From contig SUUI01000001.1 in assembly GCA_015062605.1 (NCBI GenBank), positions 124,001 through 188,000 of the forward strand: a DNA stretch of 64,000 nucleotides, written 5' to 3'. Under the pieces are notes generated by a model, which was not told the origin of the DNA, did no database searches, and worked only from the letters and a program-made list of their open reading frames with translations. Shown here one piece after another: positions 43,304 through 53,779 of this stretch. This DNA is from Eggerthellaceae bacterium (GTDB lineage: Bacteria; Actinomycetota; Coriobacteriia; Coriobacteriales; Eggerthellaceae). Position 1 is the stretch's first letter. The number at the start of each line of letters is the position of its first letter. A program made the position numbers and the translations under genes.

Positions 43304-46015
43304 TTACTCGAGCAAGTGATCGAAGTCGATTGCCTCTTCGATACGGCAAGTATATTCGCCCTCGTCATCGACATCGAAAAGCACGTGGCTCTTATCATGG
43401 AGCTCGCCCTTCACGATCAGCCCAGCGATACGGTCGACGACTTCGCGCTGGATCAAACGCTTCAGCGGACGTGCTCCGAATACCGGATCGTAACCATCGA
43501 TGGCAAGATGCTCACGCGCCGCAGGCGTCATATCGAGCGTGATACGACGATCCTCCAAGCGCTTTCGGACATCCTTGAGTTGCAAATCGACGATTGGCTC
43601 GATGTCCGCGATACGCAGCGCGTTGAACGTGATGACCTCATCGATGCGGTTCAAGAACTCTGGTCTGAACGTGGTACGCAGCGCGTCCTCGATTTGTTGC
43701 GAAAGCTCAGCAAGCCGTGTAGCCGCGGCTTTCGGATCGTTCATCATGATGTCCTCGAAGGTCTCGCCCATCGTGGCGTGCTTGTGGTCGGAGAACTCGC
43801 GAATCGATTGCGAGCCGACATTGCTCGTCATGATGATGATGGCGTTCTTAAAGCTCACGACACGCCCTTGCCCATCGGTCAATCGACCGTCGTCAAGCAC
43901 CTGCAACAGCACGTTGAACACATCGGGGTGCGCCTTCTCGATTTCGTCGAGCAGGATGACCGAATACGGTTTGCGACGAACTGCCTCCGTCAGCTGGCCG
44001 CCCTCGTCGTATCCCACGTACCCCGGAGGAGCACCTATAAGGCGCTGCACGCTGAATTTCTCCATGTACTCGGACATGTCGATACGCACCATTGCTCGTT
44101 CGGTATCGAACAGATACTCCGCCAACGCCTTTGCCAACTCGGTCTTGCCAACGCCCGTCGGACCCAAGAACAAGAAGCTGCCAATCGGTCTATTGGGATC
44201 GGAAAGACCCGCACGGCTGCGACGGATTGCACCGGCAACCGCCGAAACCGCCTCATCTTGGCCGATAACGCGCTCGTGCAGACGATCCTCCAAGTCAGCA
44301 AGCTTCTCGAGTTCGCCTTGCATCATCTTTTGCACCGGGATACCCGTCCATGCGCTGACGACTTCGGCGATCTCGTCATCGGTCACTTCTTCCTTGAGGA
44401 TGGCGCCATCCTGCTGACGCAGGTTAAGCAGGTCTTCAGCCTCCTTCAAATTGCGCTGCAGCTCGGGAATGCGTGCATAGCGGATCTCGGAAGCCAACGA
44501 CAGATTGCCCTCGCGTGTCGCACGCTCCTCCTCAAGCTGAACCATATCGAGTTCTGCCTTGAGGTTCTGGACGTTCTCGATGATGTCCTTCTCGTTTTGC
44601 CATTCCGCTTTGCGCATATCGAGCGCATCCTGCGCCGCCGCGATCTCACCGCGCAGCACCTCAAGACGTTCGCGGCTCGCTTCGTCAGACTCCTTCATGA
44701 GCGCTTGCTCTTCAATCTGCATCTGCGTGATACGACGTACCGCCGCATCGATCTCCTCTGGCATGGAATCAATCTCGATGCGCAGGCGGCTAGCCGCCTC
44801 ATCCATCAAGTCGATGGCTTTGTCGGGCAAGAAACGATCCGAGATGTAACGGTTCGACAGCTCGGCAGCAGCCACGATGGCAGCATCCGTGATGCGCACG
44901 CCATGATGGATTTCGTACTTCTCCTTCAAGCCGCGCAGAATCGCGATGGTGTCCTCGACGGAAGGTTCGCCAACCAGCACAGGCTGGAAACGACGCTCGA
45001 GTGCTGCATCTTTCTCGACGTATTTGCGGTACTCGTCGAGCGTTGTCGCGCCGATGGCATGCAGCTCACCGCGCGCCAATGCAGGCTTGAGCATATTACC
45101 CGCATCAAGAGAGCTATCGCCCGAGGTTCCAGCACCTACAATGGTGTGCAGCTCATCGATGAACAGGATGATGCGCCCCTGGGCATCCTTCACCTCGCGC
45201 AATACGGCTTTCAAGCGGTCTTCGAATTCGCCGCGGTACTTCGCACCAGCCATCATGGCACCCAAATCGAGTCCGATGATGTCGCGGTCCTTGAGCGAGC
45301 TCGGCACATCGCCTGCGACGATACGCTGCGCGAGGCCCTCGACGATTGCAGTCTTACCTGTACCGGGTTCGCCGATGAGCACTGGATTGTTCTTAGTACG
45401 ACGGCTCAACACCTGGATGGTGCGACGAATCTCCTCCGAACGGCCGATAACTGGATCGAGCTTGCCCTCGCGCGCTTGTTGGGTCAGATTCTGGCCATAT
45501 TGCTCAAGCGCCTCGAACTGGGTCTTCTCGACCTGATCGGTCACGCGTGTATCGCCACGAAGCTCCTCGTAGGCGGCTTCGATATTCTTCTGAGTTACGC
45601 CAGCAGTCGCGAGAATGCGTCCCGCCGCACCTTTGTCCTGCGCAAGTGCGATGAGCAGATGCTCGCTTGTGGCATAGCTATCACCGAGTTTCTCGGCAGT
45701 CTTGACCGCGGCATCGAGAACATTGAGCAACTCGATGCTCGGCGCGCCAGCCATCATAGCCATCATGCCGCCGCTTGAGCTGCTCACCTTGGGAGCACGC
45801 TCGATTTCGGCATTCACGTTATTTAGAATCGACCCGCTATCGGCGCCGATACGCTTGATGATTGCCGATAGGTTGTTCTCCCCCGATGTCAGCAATGCTT
45901 TGAGCAGATGAATCGGCTCAGCTTGTGCCGCTTGCGCATCGGATGCGATGGAAAGCGCATTTTGCAGCGCCTCCTGAGCAGTCAATGCAAGTTTTTGCAA
46001 ATTTCCCATATTCAT
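43304..46015 (-). CDS. clpB: ATP-dependent disaggregase ClpB
   Basis: 903 residues, longer than the usual 860. It has the Clp N-domain, a first AAA+ module (Walker A GEPGTGKT), the ClpB-specific coiled-coil M domain (about 410-560), and a second AAA+ module (Walker [10 protein letters not shown], Walker [13 protein letters not shown]). It rescues aggregated proteins with DnaK. AAGGAGAG precedes the ATG. It follows hspR and ends the dnaK-grpE-dnaJ-hspR-clpB series, as in actinobacteria, so HspR control is expected. Confidence 0.97.
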   Translation of the reverse strand: MNMGNLQKLALTAQEALQNALSIASDAQAAQAEPIHLLKALLTSGENNLSAIIKRIGADSGSILNNVNAEIERAPKVSSSSGGMMAMMAGAPSIELLNVLDAAVKTAEKLGDSYATSEHLLIALAQDKGAAGRILATAGVTQKNIEAAYEELRGDTRVTDQVEKTQFEALEQYGQNLTQQAREGKLDPVIGRSEEIRRTIQVLSRRTKNNPVLIGEPGTGKTAIVEGLAQRIVAGDVPSSLKDRDIIGLDLGAMMAGAKYRGEFEDRLKAVLREVKDAQGRIILFIDELHTIVGAGTSGDSSLDAGNMLKPALARGELHAIGATTLDEYRKYVEKDAALERRFQPVLVGEPSVEDTIAILRGLKEKYEIHHGVRITDAAIVAAAELSNRYISDRFLPDKAIDLMDEAASRLRIEIDSMPEEIDAAVRRITQMQIEEQALMKESDEASRERLEVLRGEIAAAQDALDMRKAEWQNEKDIIENVQNLKAELDMVQLEEERATREGNLSLASEIRYARIPELQRNLKEAEDLLNLRQQDGAILKEEVTDDEIAEVVSAWTGIPVQKMMQGELEKLADLEDRLHERVIGQDEAVSAVAGAIRRSRAGLSDPNRPIGSFLFLGPTGVGKTELAKALAEYLFDTERAMVRIDMSEYMEKFSVQRLIGAPPGYVGYDEGGQLTEAVRRKPYSVILLDEIEKAHPDVFNVLLQVLDDGRLTDGQGRVVSFKNAIIIMTSNVGSQSIREFSDHKHATMGETFEDIMMNDPKAAATRLAELSQQIEDALRTTFRPEFLNRIDEVITFNALRIADIEPIVDLQLKDVRKRLEDRRITLDMTPAAREHLAIDGYDPVFGARPLKRLIQREVVDRIAGLIVKGELHDKSHVLFDVDDEGEYTCRIEEAIDFDHLLE

Positions 46016-46110
46016 AATTCAACTCTCCTTTCGAAGAATGAGAATCGTAATGCTTGTGCCTCGCGCTTCACGATGCTCACAGCCAACCGCTGTGCGGTGC
46101 GCTTGCTGCT

Positions 46111-46500
46111 TTACGGCAGCCTGCGCGGCGCCAACGCGGTCGTCGTCGCCAGCACGAGCGAATTCACACTCTCGCGCGTCTCGAGCTCATGCACGCGATC
46201 GGCAAGACGGCGGACTCGCTTGTGCAGGCCGTCAATCTCTTCATCGCGTTCGTCAAGACGCCCCTGCAAATCGAGGATACGGATGACGCCCGCAAGATTG
46301 ATGCCTTCGCTCGTCAGCTCGTTGATCAATTCGAGGCGCTCGATATCGGCCTGCGAATACATGCGCGTGTTACCACTCGTGCGCTGCGGCGTGACAAGGC
46401 CTTTCTGCTCGTACGCACGCAGGGTCTGCGGATGGACACCTGCGAGCTCAGCAGCGACACTGATCATGTACAACGGCTTGTTACGATCATTCTTTACCAT
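46111..46500 (-). CDS. hspR: MerR-family heat-shock repressor HspR
   Basis: 129 residues. The N-terminal MerR-type DNA-binding domain has [27 protein letters not shown] and [11 protein letters not shown], followed by the dimerising helix. HspR, acting with DnaK, represses the dnaK operon. Its start overlaps the dnaJ stop by seven bases, so its synthesis is coupled to dnaJ. The C-terminal tail ([15 protein letters not shown]) is short and hydrophobic, as in HspR rather than ordinary MerR metal sensors. Confidence 0.93.
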   Translation of the reverse strand: MVKNDRNKPLYMISVAAELAGVHPQTLRAYEQKGLVTPQRTSGNTRMYSQADIERLELINELTSEGINLAGVIRILDLQGRLDERDEEIDGLHKRVRRLADRVHELETRESVNSLVLATTTALAPRRLP

Positions 46501-47450
46501 GGTCTCACGCTTCTTTCGTCTGCTTCTTTGTACGCTTCGAGTGCTTGCTTCTGTTTTTCGTTCAAGGACTTCGGAATGATCACCTTCACGGTTATCTTCA
46601 AATCACCGTTTCCCTCGCCTTTGATACGCGGAGCACCCTTGCCCTTGATGGTCAGCACCTTCCCCGACTGCGTGCCTGCCGGCACCTTGACGCGTACCTT
46701 GCTGCCATCAGGAGCGGGAACGATGATGCTTGCACCTAGCGCCGCTTCGGCGATGGTTACCGGCACCGTAATCAGGACGTTGGCCTTTTCGCGGGAGAAG
46801 TACTGGTGCGGCTCTATCTTGGTCGTAATCAGCAAATCGCCTGCCGCACCGCCATTAGTGCCGGGACGGCCTTTGCCGCGATACCGCAGACGTCCGCCGT
46901 CCATGGCACCCGCTGGAACCTTGATGTCAAGCGTCTCGGATTCTTTCTTTCCGGGTACGCGCACTGTTACGCGCTTCTCCACTCCCTTGAACGCCTCATC
47001 GAAACTAACGGTCAACGTGACGTTCATATCCTGGCCTTTACGTGGGCGGTTCCCACGCTGACCGAAATTCGCACCCCAGCCTTGTCCGTTGTTGATCTCC
47101 CAGTTACTTCCGAACGCGCCTTCGCCGTTTCGGATGCTCTCGAGGATATCGGACCAGCTGCCGAACCCGCCAGTGCCACCGAAGAGGTCCTCCATGTTGA
47201 TGGCTTGACCACCCCAGCCGCCGGGAATCTGGTTCTCGTTCGCAGTACCGTACTGATCGTAGAGCTTGCGCTTCTTCTCGTCGCTTAAGACCTCGTAGGC
47301 CTCGTTAATCTCCTTGAACTTCGCCTCGTCGCCTCCTGCATCGGGATGATGTTCACGTGCAAGCTTGCGGAAGGCCTTCTTTATCGTCTTCTCGTCGGCA
47401 TCGCGCGAAACGCCCAGGATGCTGTAATAATCAGGTGTTACACCAGGCAT
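46494..47450 (-). CDS. dnaJ: DnaJ/CbpA-type co-chaperone lacking the zinc finger
   Basis: 318 residues. The J domain holds the HPD motif ([22 protein letters not shown] region, about 35-55). A Gly-rich segment follows, then two substrate-binding C-terminal domains. The CXXCXGXG zinc repeats of classical DnaJ are absent, so it is the CbpA/DnaJ1-like form found in actinobacterial dnaK operons. It stimulates DnaK and delivers substrate. AGAAGGAGG precedes the ATG. It overlaps hspR by seven bases and is separated from grpE by a 70-base gap containing a hairpin. Confidence 0.95.
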   Translation of the reverse strand: MPGVTPDYYSILGVSRDADEKTIKKAFRKLAREHHPDAGGDEAKFKEINEAYEVLSDEKKRKLYDQYGTANENQIPGGWGGQAINMEDLFGGTGGFGSWSDILESIRNGEGAFGSNWEINNGQGWGANFGQRGNRPRKGQDMNVTLTVSFDEAFKGVEKRVTVRVPGKKESETLDIKVPAGAMDGGRLRYRGKGRPGTNGGAAGDLLITTKIEPHQYFSREKANVLITVPVTIAEAALGASIIVPAPDGSKVRVKVPAGTQSGKVLTIKGKGAPRIKGEGNGDLKITVKVIIPKSLNEKQKQALEAYKEADERSVRPW

Positions 47451-47469
47451 ATGCGCTCCTCCTTCTGAT

Positions 47470-47499
47470 AACGAAGGCGGGATGCCACCCGCCTTCGTT
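47470..47499 (-). promoter_or_regulatory. Intra-operon hairpin between grpE and dnaJ
   Basis: AACGAAGGCGGG pairs perfectly with CCCGCCTTCGTT around a six-base loop. On the coding strand it is followed by ATCAG rather than a T-run, so it is not a canonical terminator. It may stabilise the dnaK-grpE part of the message and lower dnaJ-hspR-clpB output. Confidence 0.7.
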
Positions 47500-47520
47500 G
47501 CTCGTTACTTCATCTTTCAC

Positions 47521-48201
47521 TTACGCCTCAGGCTCTTCAGTCGGTCGCGTGGGACCTCCCGTGGTCACCGTCACCATGGCGGCACGCAGGACCTTGTCGC
47601 CCATGCGATACCCCTTCTGGTAAACATCCGCGACCGTTTCCTCATACGCATCGGGATTCGGTACCATGGCAACCGCTTGTTCTTGCAGTGCATCGAACGG
47701 CTCTCCTGCGCGATCGATCACTTCGAGCCCTGAGCGCTTGAGCATGTCGAGCAGTTTGCTTTGCACTGCCTCGACACCTCCGAGCAGCCCCTCTTCGCCG
47801 TTCTCGCGCCCATATTTGATAGTGCGCTCGAAATCGTCCAGCACGGGGAGCAAGTCAGTGACCAGTTTCTCCGTTGCACGAACCTTCTCAGCTGCGCGCT
47901 GCTCGTTAGTGCGCCTACGATAGGTATCCCACTCTGCGTGCAGGCGAAGATACTTATCTTGCCAATCCTTCGCCTCGGCTTGTGCAGCGGCGAGGATATC
48001 GGCCGCGCTGGTCGGCATCGCATCGATCTCGTCGATTTCGGCCTCCGCCGCGCTTTGCTCGGCAGGAGCCGCTGCATCCTGTGCAGCAGCTCCACCGTTT
48101 GCTTCGTCTTCGATGATCTCGGCTTCTACCGTTTCCGCAGCATCAACCGCGTCGTCATTTGCAGCAGATTCCAGAACATCATCCCATTTGATGTCTGACA
48201 T
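47521..48201 (-). CDS. grpE: Nucleotide exchange factor GrpE
   Basis: 226 residues. GrpE releases ADP from DnaK. A long acidic N-terminus (about 1-75, rich in Ala/Glu/Asp) precedes the coiled coil (DKYLRLHAEWDTYRRRTNEQRA, region), and the C-terminal beta wing ends GYRMGDKVLRAAMVTVTTGG. GAAGGGAAG precedes the ATG. It starts five bases after the dnaK stop. The acidic head is longer than in many GrpE proteins. Confidence 0.96.
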   Translation of the reverse strand: MSDIKWDDVLESAANDDAVDAAETVEAEIIEDEANGGAAAQDAAAPAEQSAAEAEIDEIDAMPTSAADILAAAQAEAKDWQDKYLRLHAEWDTYRRRTNEQRAAEKVRATEKLVTDLLPVLDDFERTIKYGRENGEEGLLGGVEAVQSKLLDMLKRSGLEVIDRAGEPFDALQEQAVAMVPNPDAYEETVADVYQKGYRMGDKVLRAAMVTVTTGGPTRPTEEPEA

Positions 48202-48206
48202 CTCTG

Positions 48207-50171
48207 TTACTTCCCTTCGTTGTCGTCAACCACTTCGTAGTCAGCCTCGATGGGCTCGTCGCTCGCAGGAGCGCCATAGCCAGCTGCACCGTATGCGTTA
48301 GGATCGCCGTATCCGGCACCTGCGCCATAGCCAGCAGCTGCATTCGGGTCGAAGCCAGCGCCCTGACCGGCATTCGCGGAGTAGACAACCTCAGCCAGCT
48401 TGTAGCCCGCCTGCTGCATGCGCTCGGTCGCTGCCTTGATAGCACCGAGGTCGGATCCTTGCAGCGCGCTGCGGGTTTCGGCGATGGCAGCCTCGGCCTC
48501 AGCCTTGGTATCTGCCGGAACCTTGTCTCCCAGCTCCGAAAGCGTCTGCTCGGTCGCGTTGACGAGCGAGTCGGCATTGTTGCGGACCTCAGCCTCTTCC
48601 TTGCGCTGCTTATCTTCCTCAGCATGCTGCTCTGCATCCTTCACCATGCGATCGACTTCGTCATCGCTCAATGCGGTGGAACCGCTGATGGTGATCTGCT
48701 GCTGCTTGCCCGTACCCAAATCCTTTGCGGAGACGTTCACGATGCCGTTTGCATCGATGTCGAACGTGACCTCGATTTGCGGAACGCCACGACGTGCAGC
48801 CGGGATGCCGGAAAGCTGGAAGCGACCCAGCGTCTTGTTATCGCGTGCCATCGGACGCTCGCCCTGAAGGACATGCACCTCGACAGTCGTTTGGTTGTCC
48901 GCTGCCGTGGAGTAAATCTCCGTCTTGCGGGTCGGAATCGTGGTGTTGCGCTCGATCATCCTGGTCATGACGCCACCCAGAGTCTCGACGCCCAGCGACA
49001 ACGGCGTGACATCAAGAAGCAGAATGCCCGTAACATCACCGGAAAGCACGCCACCCTGGATAGCCGCGCCCATGGCAACGACCTCGTCCGGGTTCACAGA
49101 CATGTTCGGCGTCTTGCCCGTCATGTTCTTGACGAGTTCCTGCACGGCAGGCATACGCGTTGAGCCGCCAACCAAGATGACCTCATCAACATCGCCAGTA
49201 CGCAGGCCAGCGTCGCGCAGCGCCTGCTCGACAGGACCCTTGCAGCGATCCAGCAAGTCGCGAGTGATGCGCTCGAATTCGGCGCGCGTCAACGTGTAGT
49301 CCAAATGCTTCGGCTGACCATCGACCGCAGTGATGAACGGCAAGTTGACGTTGGTCTGCGATGTGCTCGAAAGCTCCATCTTCGCCTTCTCGGCTGCTTC
49401 CTTCAGACGCTGGAGAGCCATCTTGTCGGCACGCAGGTCGACACCCTGGTCAGCCTTGAACTTGTCAGCCAACCAGTTGATGACGCGCTGATCCCAGTCG
49501 TCGCCGCCGAGGTGGTTGTCACCAGCAGTGGAGGCAACTTCGAAAACGCCATCGCCGAGCTCGAGGATGGATACGTCGAACGTACCGCCACCGAGGTCGA
49601 ACACGAGGATCTTCTCGTCTTTGTTGGTCTTGTCAAGGCCGTAGGCAAGTGCGGCAGCCGTAGGCTCGTTGATGATACGCAGGACATCGAGACCTGCGAT
49701 CTTGCCCGCATCCTTCGTTGCCTGACGCTGTGCATCGTTGAAGTACGCCGGAACGGTGATGACTGCCTGCGTGATGGTACCGCCAACCTGCTTCTCTGCG
49801 TCAGCCTTGAGCTTTTGCAGAACCATGGCGGAAATCTCCTCAGGCGTGAAGTCCTTGCCGTCGATATCCACGACCGCGCGACCATCCTTGCCGCGGTTCA
49901 CCTTATAGGCGACCGTCTTGCGCTCTTCGGCAGTCTCGTCATACGAACGACCGATGAAGCGCTTGATGGAGGAAACGGTGTTCTCGGGATTAGTAACGGC
50001 CTGATTCTTCGCAGCCTTACCGACAACACGCTCGCCGTCCTTGCGGAAGCCCTCAACAGATGGCGTGGTGCGATCGCCCTCGGCATTGACCAGAATCTCT
50101 GGCTCGCTGCCTTCCATGACAGCCATAGCGGAGTTGGTGGTACCAAGGTCGATACCTAAGATCTTGCTCAT
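48207..50171 (-). CDS. dnaK: Molecular chaperone DnaK (Hsp70)
   Basis: 654 residues; the family is about 610-640. ATPase motifs are [16 protein letters not shown] (N-terminus), [13 protein letters not shown] and [13 protein letters not shown]; the substrate domain contains [14 protein letters not shown]. The C-terminal tail is Gly/Ala/Tyr-rich ([20 protein letters not shown] region), ending in the usual EEVVD-like acidic segment ([12 protein letters not shown]). GAGAGGAGC precedes the ATG. It is the first gene of the heat-shock operon, transcribed from the promoter at 50260-50288. Confidence 0.98.
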   Translation of the reverse strand: MSKILGIDLGTTNSAMAVMEGSEPEILVNAEGDRTTPSVEGFRKDGERVVGKAAKNQAVTNPENTVSSIKRFIGRSYDETAEERKTVAYKVNRGKDGRAVVDIDGKDFTPEEISAMVLQKLKADAEKQVGGTITQAVITVPAYFNDAQRQATKDAGKIAGLDVLRIINEPTAAALAYGLDKTNKDEKILVFDLGGGTFDVSILELGDGVFEVASTAGDNHLGGDDWDQRVINWLADKFKADQGVDLRADKMALQRLKEAAEKAKMELSSTSQTNVNLPFITAVDGQPKHLDYTLTRAEFERITRDLLDRCKGPVEQALRDAGLRTGDVDEVILVGGSTRMPAVQELVKNMTGKTPNMSVNPDEVVAMGAAIQGGVLSGDVTGILLLDVTPLSLGVETLGGVMTRMIERNTTIPTRKTEIYSTAADNQTTVEVHVLQGERPMARDNKTLGRFQLSGIPAARRGVPQIEVTFDIDANGIVNVSAKDLGTGKQQQITISGSTALSDDEVDRMVKDAEQHAEEDKQRKEEAEVRNNADSLVNATEQTLSELGDKVPADTKAEAEAAIAETRSALQGSDLGAIKAATERMQQAGYKLAEVVYSANAGQGAGFDPNAAAGYGAGAGYGDPNAYGAAGYGAPASDEPIEADYEVVDDNEGK

Positions 50172-50259
50172 TATGTGCTCCTCTCTTTAGAAGGTTATTC
50201 CCAAAGTTGATATCAGGTTCTTACCGATACAGTTTGGCAAATTTTTTTCTGCATTGTGG

Positions 50260-50288
50260 ATAATAAAATCTAAGTCTACTATTGTCAA
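50260..50288 (-). promoter_or_regulatory. Promoter of the dnaK operon
   Basis: On the minus strand, a perfect TTGACA (50283-50288) and TATTAT (50260-50265) are separated by exactly 17 bases in an AT-rich stretch. The leader to dnaK is about 80 bases long. Confidence 0.85.
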
Positions 50289-50289
50289 G
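50269..50289 (-). promoter_or_regulatory. HAIR-like HspR operator, degenerate
   Basis: The HspR box is CTTGAGT, seven bases, ACTCAAG. Here CTTGACA, seven bases, ACTTAGA overlaps the -35 of the dnaK promoter. Five of seven bases match in the left arm and four in the right, so this is a weak match placed where a repressor site is expected. Confidence 0.45.
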
Positions 50290-50337
50290 TTTTCTTTTTA
50301 ATTAAGTTAAGATTTTGTGAAAATGCTGATGAGACAC

Positions 50338-50364
50338 AAAAAATGCGCCGCAAAATGCGGCGCA
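50338..50364 (-). terminator. Terminator of glyA
   Basis: On the minus strand TGCGCCGC pairs perfectly with GCGGCGCA around ATTTT, followed by TTTTTTG. It lies about 55 bases past the glyA stop and just upstream of the dnaK promoter. Confidence 0.93.
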
Positions 50365-50416
50365 CCTTAGAAAACAGGATTGCATTGATGGCTTTTAGAC
50401 CACCGTATACGCGTCC

Positions 50417-51658
50417 TTACAGATGCGGATAAAGCGGATGCTGGGCACACAGCTCCTTGACTTCGTCTTTGATGCGAGCGGTCACCTCATCGCCACGCTC
50501 GAGAATCTCTAAGATCCACTTGCCTATCTGAACGGTCTCTTCTTCCTTCATGCCGCGCGTCGTGATGGCGGGCGTTCCGAAACGCACGCCGCTCGTCTCT
50601 GCGCGAGGCAGCGGATCGAATGGGATGGCGTTCTTGTTCGCTGTGATGTTCGCCTTGTCGAGCAACTGTTGCACTTCAAGACCCGTGCGACCCTTGGATG
50701 CAACATCCGCGAGCATCATATGGTTGTCCGTACCGCCCGTAGTCAGGCGCACGCCGCCATCCATGAGGGTCTGCGCTAACACACTGGCGTTCTTGACGAT
50801 TTGCTGCTGATAATCCTTGAATCCTGGAAGCATGGCTTCGCGCAAGCAGATTGCCTTCGCAGCGATCACATGCATGAGCGGACCACCCTGCGTGCCAGGG
50901 AATACAGCGTGGTCGATGCGCTTGCCTAGCGCCTCCTTGCACAAAATGATGGCACCGCGAGGACCACGCAGCGTTTTGTGCGTAGTGGACGTGACGACAT
51001 CGGCATACGGAACCGGCGATGGATGAACGCCCGCGGCGACCAAACCACCGATGTGCGCGATATCAACCATGAAATACGCTCCGACTTCATCGGCGATTTC
51101 GCGGAAGCGCTCCCAATCGATGAATCGCGGATATGCACTCGCACCGGCAACGATGATCTGCGGCGAGCACTCCTTTGCTTTCTTGAGCACTTCGTCATAG
51201 TCGATCATCTCGGTCTCGGGATTAACGCCATACGTCACCGAATTCCAATAACGACCCGTGATAGACGCACGAGCACCGTGCGTCAAATGTCCGCCAGCAT
51301 CGAGGCTCATGCCCAGAATCGTATCGCCCGGCTGCAACAGCGCGGTATAAACGGCGACATTCGCCTGAGAACCAGCATGCGGTTGCACGTTCGCATATTC
51401 TGCCTTATAGAGCGACTTCGCGCGACGGATCGCGATGTTCTCGATTTGGTCGACATTCTCGCATCCGCCATAGAAGCGCGCCGCCGGATAGCCTTCCGCA
51501 TACTTGTTCGTCAAATGGCTGCCCATGGCCTCCATGACAGCTTCGCTTGTGAAATTCTCGCTGGCAATCAATTCGATATGGTCGCGCTGACGCTCCAGCT
51601 CGTGCTCCATCACATAATAGATATCCGGGTCGGACTGGCGGATGAAATCGTAATTCAT
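50417..51658 (-). CDS. glyA: Serine hydroxymethyltransferase
   Basis: 413 residues, normal length. It converts serine and tetrahydrofolate to glycine and methylene-THF. The PLP lysine lies in [12 protein letters not shown], and the substrate-binding regions [23 protein letters not shown] and HTGSQANV-like [14 protein letters not shown] are all present. CGGAGT precedes the ATG. It follows the HerA-like ATPase gene by 45 bases on the same strand. Confidence 0.98.
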   Translation of the reverse strand: MNYDFIRQSDPDIYYVMEHELERQRDHIELIASENFTSEAVMEAMGSHLTNKYAEGYPAARFYGGCENVDQIENIAIRRAKSLYKAEYANVQPHAGSQANVAVYTALLQPGDTILGMSLDAGGHLTHGARASITGRYWNSVTYGVNPETEMIDYDEVLKKAKECSPQIIVAGASAYPRFIDWERFREIADEVGAYFMVDIAHIGGLVAAGVHPSPVPYADVVTSTTHKTLRGPRGAIILCKEALGKRIDHAVFPGTQGGPLMHVIAAKAICLREAMLPGFKDYQQQIVKNASVLAQTLMDGGVRLTTGGTDNHMMLADVASKGRTGLEVQQLLDKANITANKNAIPFDPLPRAETSGVRFGTPAITTRGMKEEETVQIGKWILEILERGDEVTARIKDEVKELCAQHPLYPHL

Positions 51659-51703
51659 GGTTTACTCCGTTCGTTTAGCTTAGCGGTTCGACAGTGTACC
51701 ACG

Positions 51704-53665
51704 TTAGAACCTCAGCGAACCGAGAATGCCGCGCACGATATCGTTGTTCGACTTGCGGCCGATGTTCTTGAGCGCCTGGCCTGCTAGTTTCTCAAGATCC
51801 TTCCGCATTTTCTCCTGCTGCTTCTGACGCTCTTTCGCCAAACGCTCGGCTTCCTTTTGCTGCTCGCGGATCTGGCGCTCAAGATCGCGCTGCGCAGCCT
51901 TTTGAGCTGCAATCCGCTCCTTTTCAGCGGCGGCACGCGCTTTTTCGCGCGCTGCCGCTTCGGCCTTAGCCTGCCGCTCAGCTTCTTTAAGCGCTGCCGC
52001 TTGAGCCTTCTCTTCGGCAGCTTTCTCCTTCGCCTGCTTGGCTGCAAGCTCCTTCTTCTGCTTGTCGGTCAAATCGAGTGCAGGTTGGACGGATACTCCC
52101 CCTCGGGCAAGTGCTGCAGCGTATGCCTCTTCGACGGCATCGGCAACGGCGGCGGCACGCTTTGCCACTTCTGCAGCTTCCTGCGCTCTGGCAGCGGCGG
52201 CAGGCATGTCTTCGAGCGTGGCATTCGCTACATCGGCAGCAGCTTTAAGCGCTTCGTCGGCGGCAGCCTTCGCGGTCGCCCTTGCGCGCGCGGCATCCGC
52301 CTCGAGCTCGGCCAAGGATGTCACTGGCTGCGCAGGAGCGGCTGTCGGAGTCTCGATGCCCAACTCCCTGTTTGCAGCTTCGGTTATATCGTTGATGTAC
52401 TCATATGCCGAGATGCGATCGAACGCTTCACCGTATTTGGCCATCAGCTTGCTCTGCTTGGCGAGAACGCCCGCGATGACCTCATCAGAAGCCTGCGCCA
52501 TCAAGCATTGCGGAGGCAGGATCTTCGCCTTCTCGACGATCATCGGACGGCCTTCCTCGTCAAGGAAGGAGACGAGCGCTTCGCCTGTGCCGAGTTCTGT
52601 AATGACATCTTCCGCCTTGAACTTCGGGTTCGGACGGAACGCTTGCGCAGCTGCACGCACGACTTTCTGCTCGGCTGGCGTGTATGCGCGAAGACCATGC
52701 TGCACGCGGTTCGAAAGCTGAGCGAGCACTGCATCGGGGATATCGTTCGGAGATTGCGTGATGAAGTACACGCCCACGCCCTTCGAGCGGATGAGCTTGA
52801 CGACCTGGATGACCTTGTCAAGCAATTCCTTTGGCATGCCATTGAATAAAAGGTGCGCTTCATCAAAGAAGAAGACGAACTTCGGCTTGTCGAGATCACC
52901 AACCTCTGGAAGCGTCTCGAATAGTTCGGTCAGCATCCATAGAAGGAACATGGAGTATACCTGCGGTGATTTGATGAGCCTGACGGCATTAAGCACGTTG
53001 ACGTAACCGTGACCGTTCTCATCGCATTCGAACCAGTCGGCCAAATCGAGCGCCGGCTCTCCGAAGAACGCATTGCCACCTTGATCCTCGATGGCAAGGA
53101 GTGCTCGGAGGATCGCACCAACTGATTGATCTGTCACGTTGCCATAAGTGGTCTGGAATTGGTCGGAACGCTGCGCCACATAATTAAGCATGGAACGGAG
53201 ATCCTTCAAGTCGATGAGAAGCATCTTCCGATCATCTGCAATGCGGAATACGATGTTCAAAACGCCTTCCTGCACATCGGTAAGACCCAGAAGACGCGAA
53301 AGGATGATCGGTCCCATTTGCGATACCGTCACGCGAATCGGAAGCCCGCCCGTTCCGTCTATCATGTCCCAGAAACGACAGGGGCAGCCTCGCAAAGACC
53401 AGTCCTCGATACCGAACTTCACAACACGCTTGCGGATGTTTTCCGTGTCGTCGCCAGCCTGCGCCATACCCGTGACGTCGCCTTTGACATCAGCCATGAA
53501 CACGGGTACGCCCGCCTGCGAGAACGCCTCCGCCATCACCTTGAGCGTAACGGTTTTGCCAGTACCGGATGCGCCCGTAATCAATCCATGGCGGTTGGCC
53601 TGATTGAGCAACAGATAGCATTTGTCGTCACCTGTTGCCATCCAAATCTTATCGCCTGAAAGCAT
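51704..53665 (-). CDS. HerA-like/DUF853 ATPase with a long coiled-coil tail
   Basis: 653 residues. The N-terminal domain is a DUF853-type HerA-related P-loop ATPase: Walker A GASGTGKT (32-39), then FMADVKGDVTG, and Walker B FVFFFDEAHLL (about 243-253). Such proteins are poorly characterised; HerA relatives translocate DNA. From about 420, some 230 residues are rich in Ala, Lys and Glu, probably coiled coil, a longer tail than many homologues. AGGAGG precedes the ATG. It is upstream of glyA, but no functional link is evident. Confidence 0.88.
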   Translation of the reverse strand: MLSGDKIWMATGDDKCYLLLNQANRHGLITGASGTGKTVTLKVMAEAFSQAGVPVFMADVKGDVTGMAQAGDDTENIRKRVVKFGIEDWSLRGCPCRFWDMIDGTGGLPIRVTVSQMGPIILSRLLGLTDVQEGVLNIVFRIADDRKMLLIDLKDLRSMLNYVAQRSDQFQTTYGNVTDQSVGAILRALLAIEDQGGNAFFGEPALDLADWFECDENGHGYVNVLNAVRLIKSPQVYSMFLLWMLTELFETLPEVGDLDKPKFVFFFDEAHLLFNGMPKELLDKVIQVVKLIRSKGVGVYFITQSPNDIPDAVLAQLSNRVQHGLRAYTPAEQKVVRAAAQAFRPNPKFKAEDVITELGTGEALVSFLDEEGRPMIVEKAKILPPQCLMAQASDEVIAGVLAKQSKLMAKYGEAFDRISAYEYINDITEAANRELGIETPTAAPAQPVTSLAELEADAARARATAKAAADEALKAAADVANATLEDMPAAAARAQEAAEVAKRAAAVADAVEEAYAAALARGGVSVQPALDLTDKQKKELAAKQAKEKAAEEKAQAAALKEAERQAKAEAAAREKARAAAEKERIAAQKAAQRDLERQIREQQKEAERLAKERQKQQEKMRKDLEKLAGQALKNIGRKSNNDIVRGILGSLRF

Positions 53666-53708
53666 ATGTCCTCCTCAATCGTCCTTTTACGACATATTAC
53701 ACCAGAAA

Positions 53709-53738
53709 CGCCCCGCTCTCGCTAAAGAGAACGGGGCG
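53709..53738 (-). terminator. Terminator of the DUF4013-like gene
   Basis: On the minus strand, CGCCCCGTTCTC pairs with GAGAGCGGGGCG, allowing one mismatch, followed by TTTCTGG. It lies about 40 bases past the stop of the gene at 53780. Confidence 0.85.
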
Positions 53739-53779
53739 CATTGTTCCTTCATTCGCCAGGGTAATCGAAAACGCGTAGT

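Noticed and set aside
43202-45778. 858-codon open frame on the plus strand opposite clpB
   Set aside because: A shadow of clpB codon usage; the minus frame has both AAA+ modules intact.
46054-47061. 335-codon plus-strand frame opposite hspR and dnaJ
   Set aside because: Opposite two well-supported genes with no recognisable domain.
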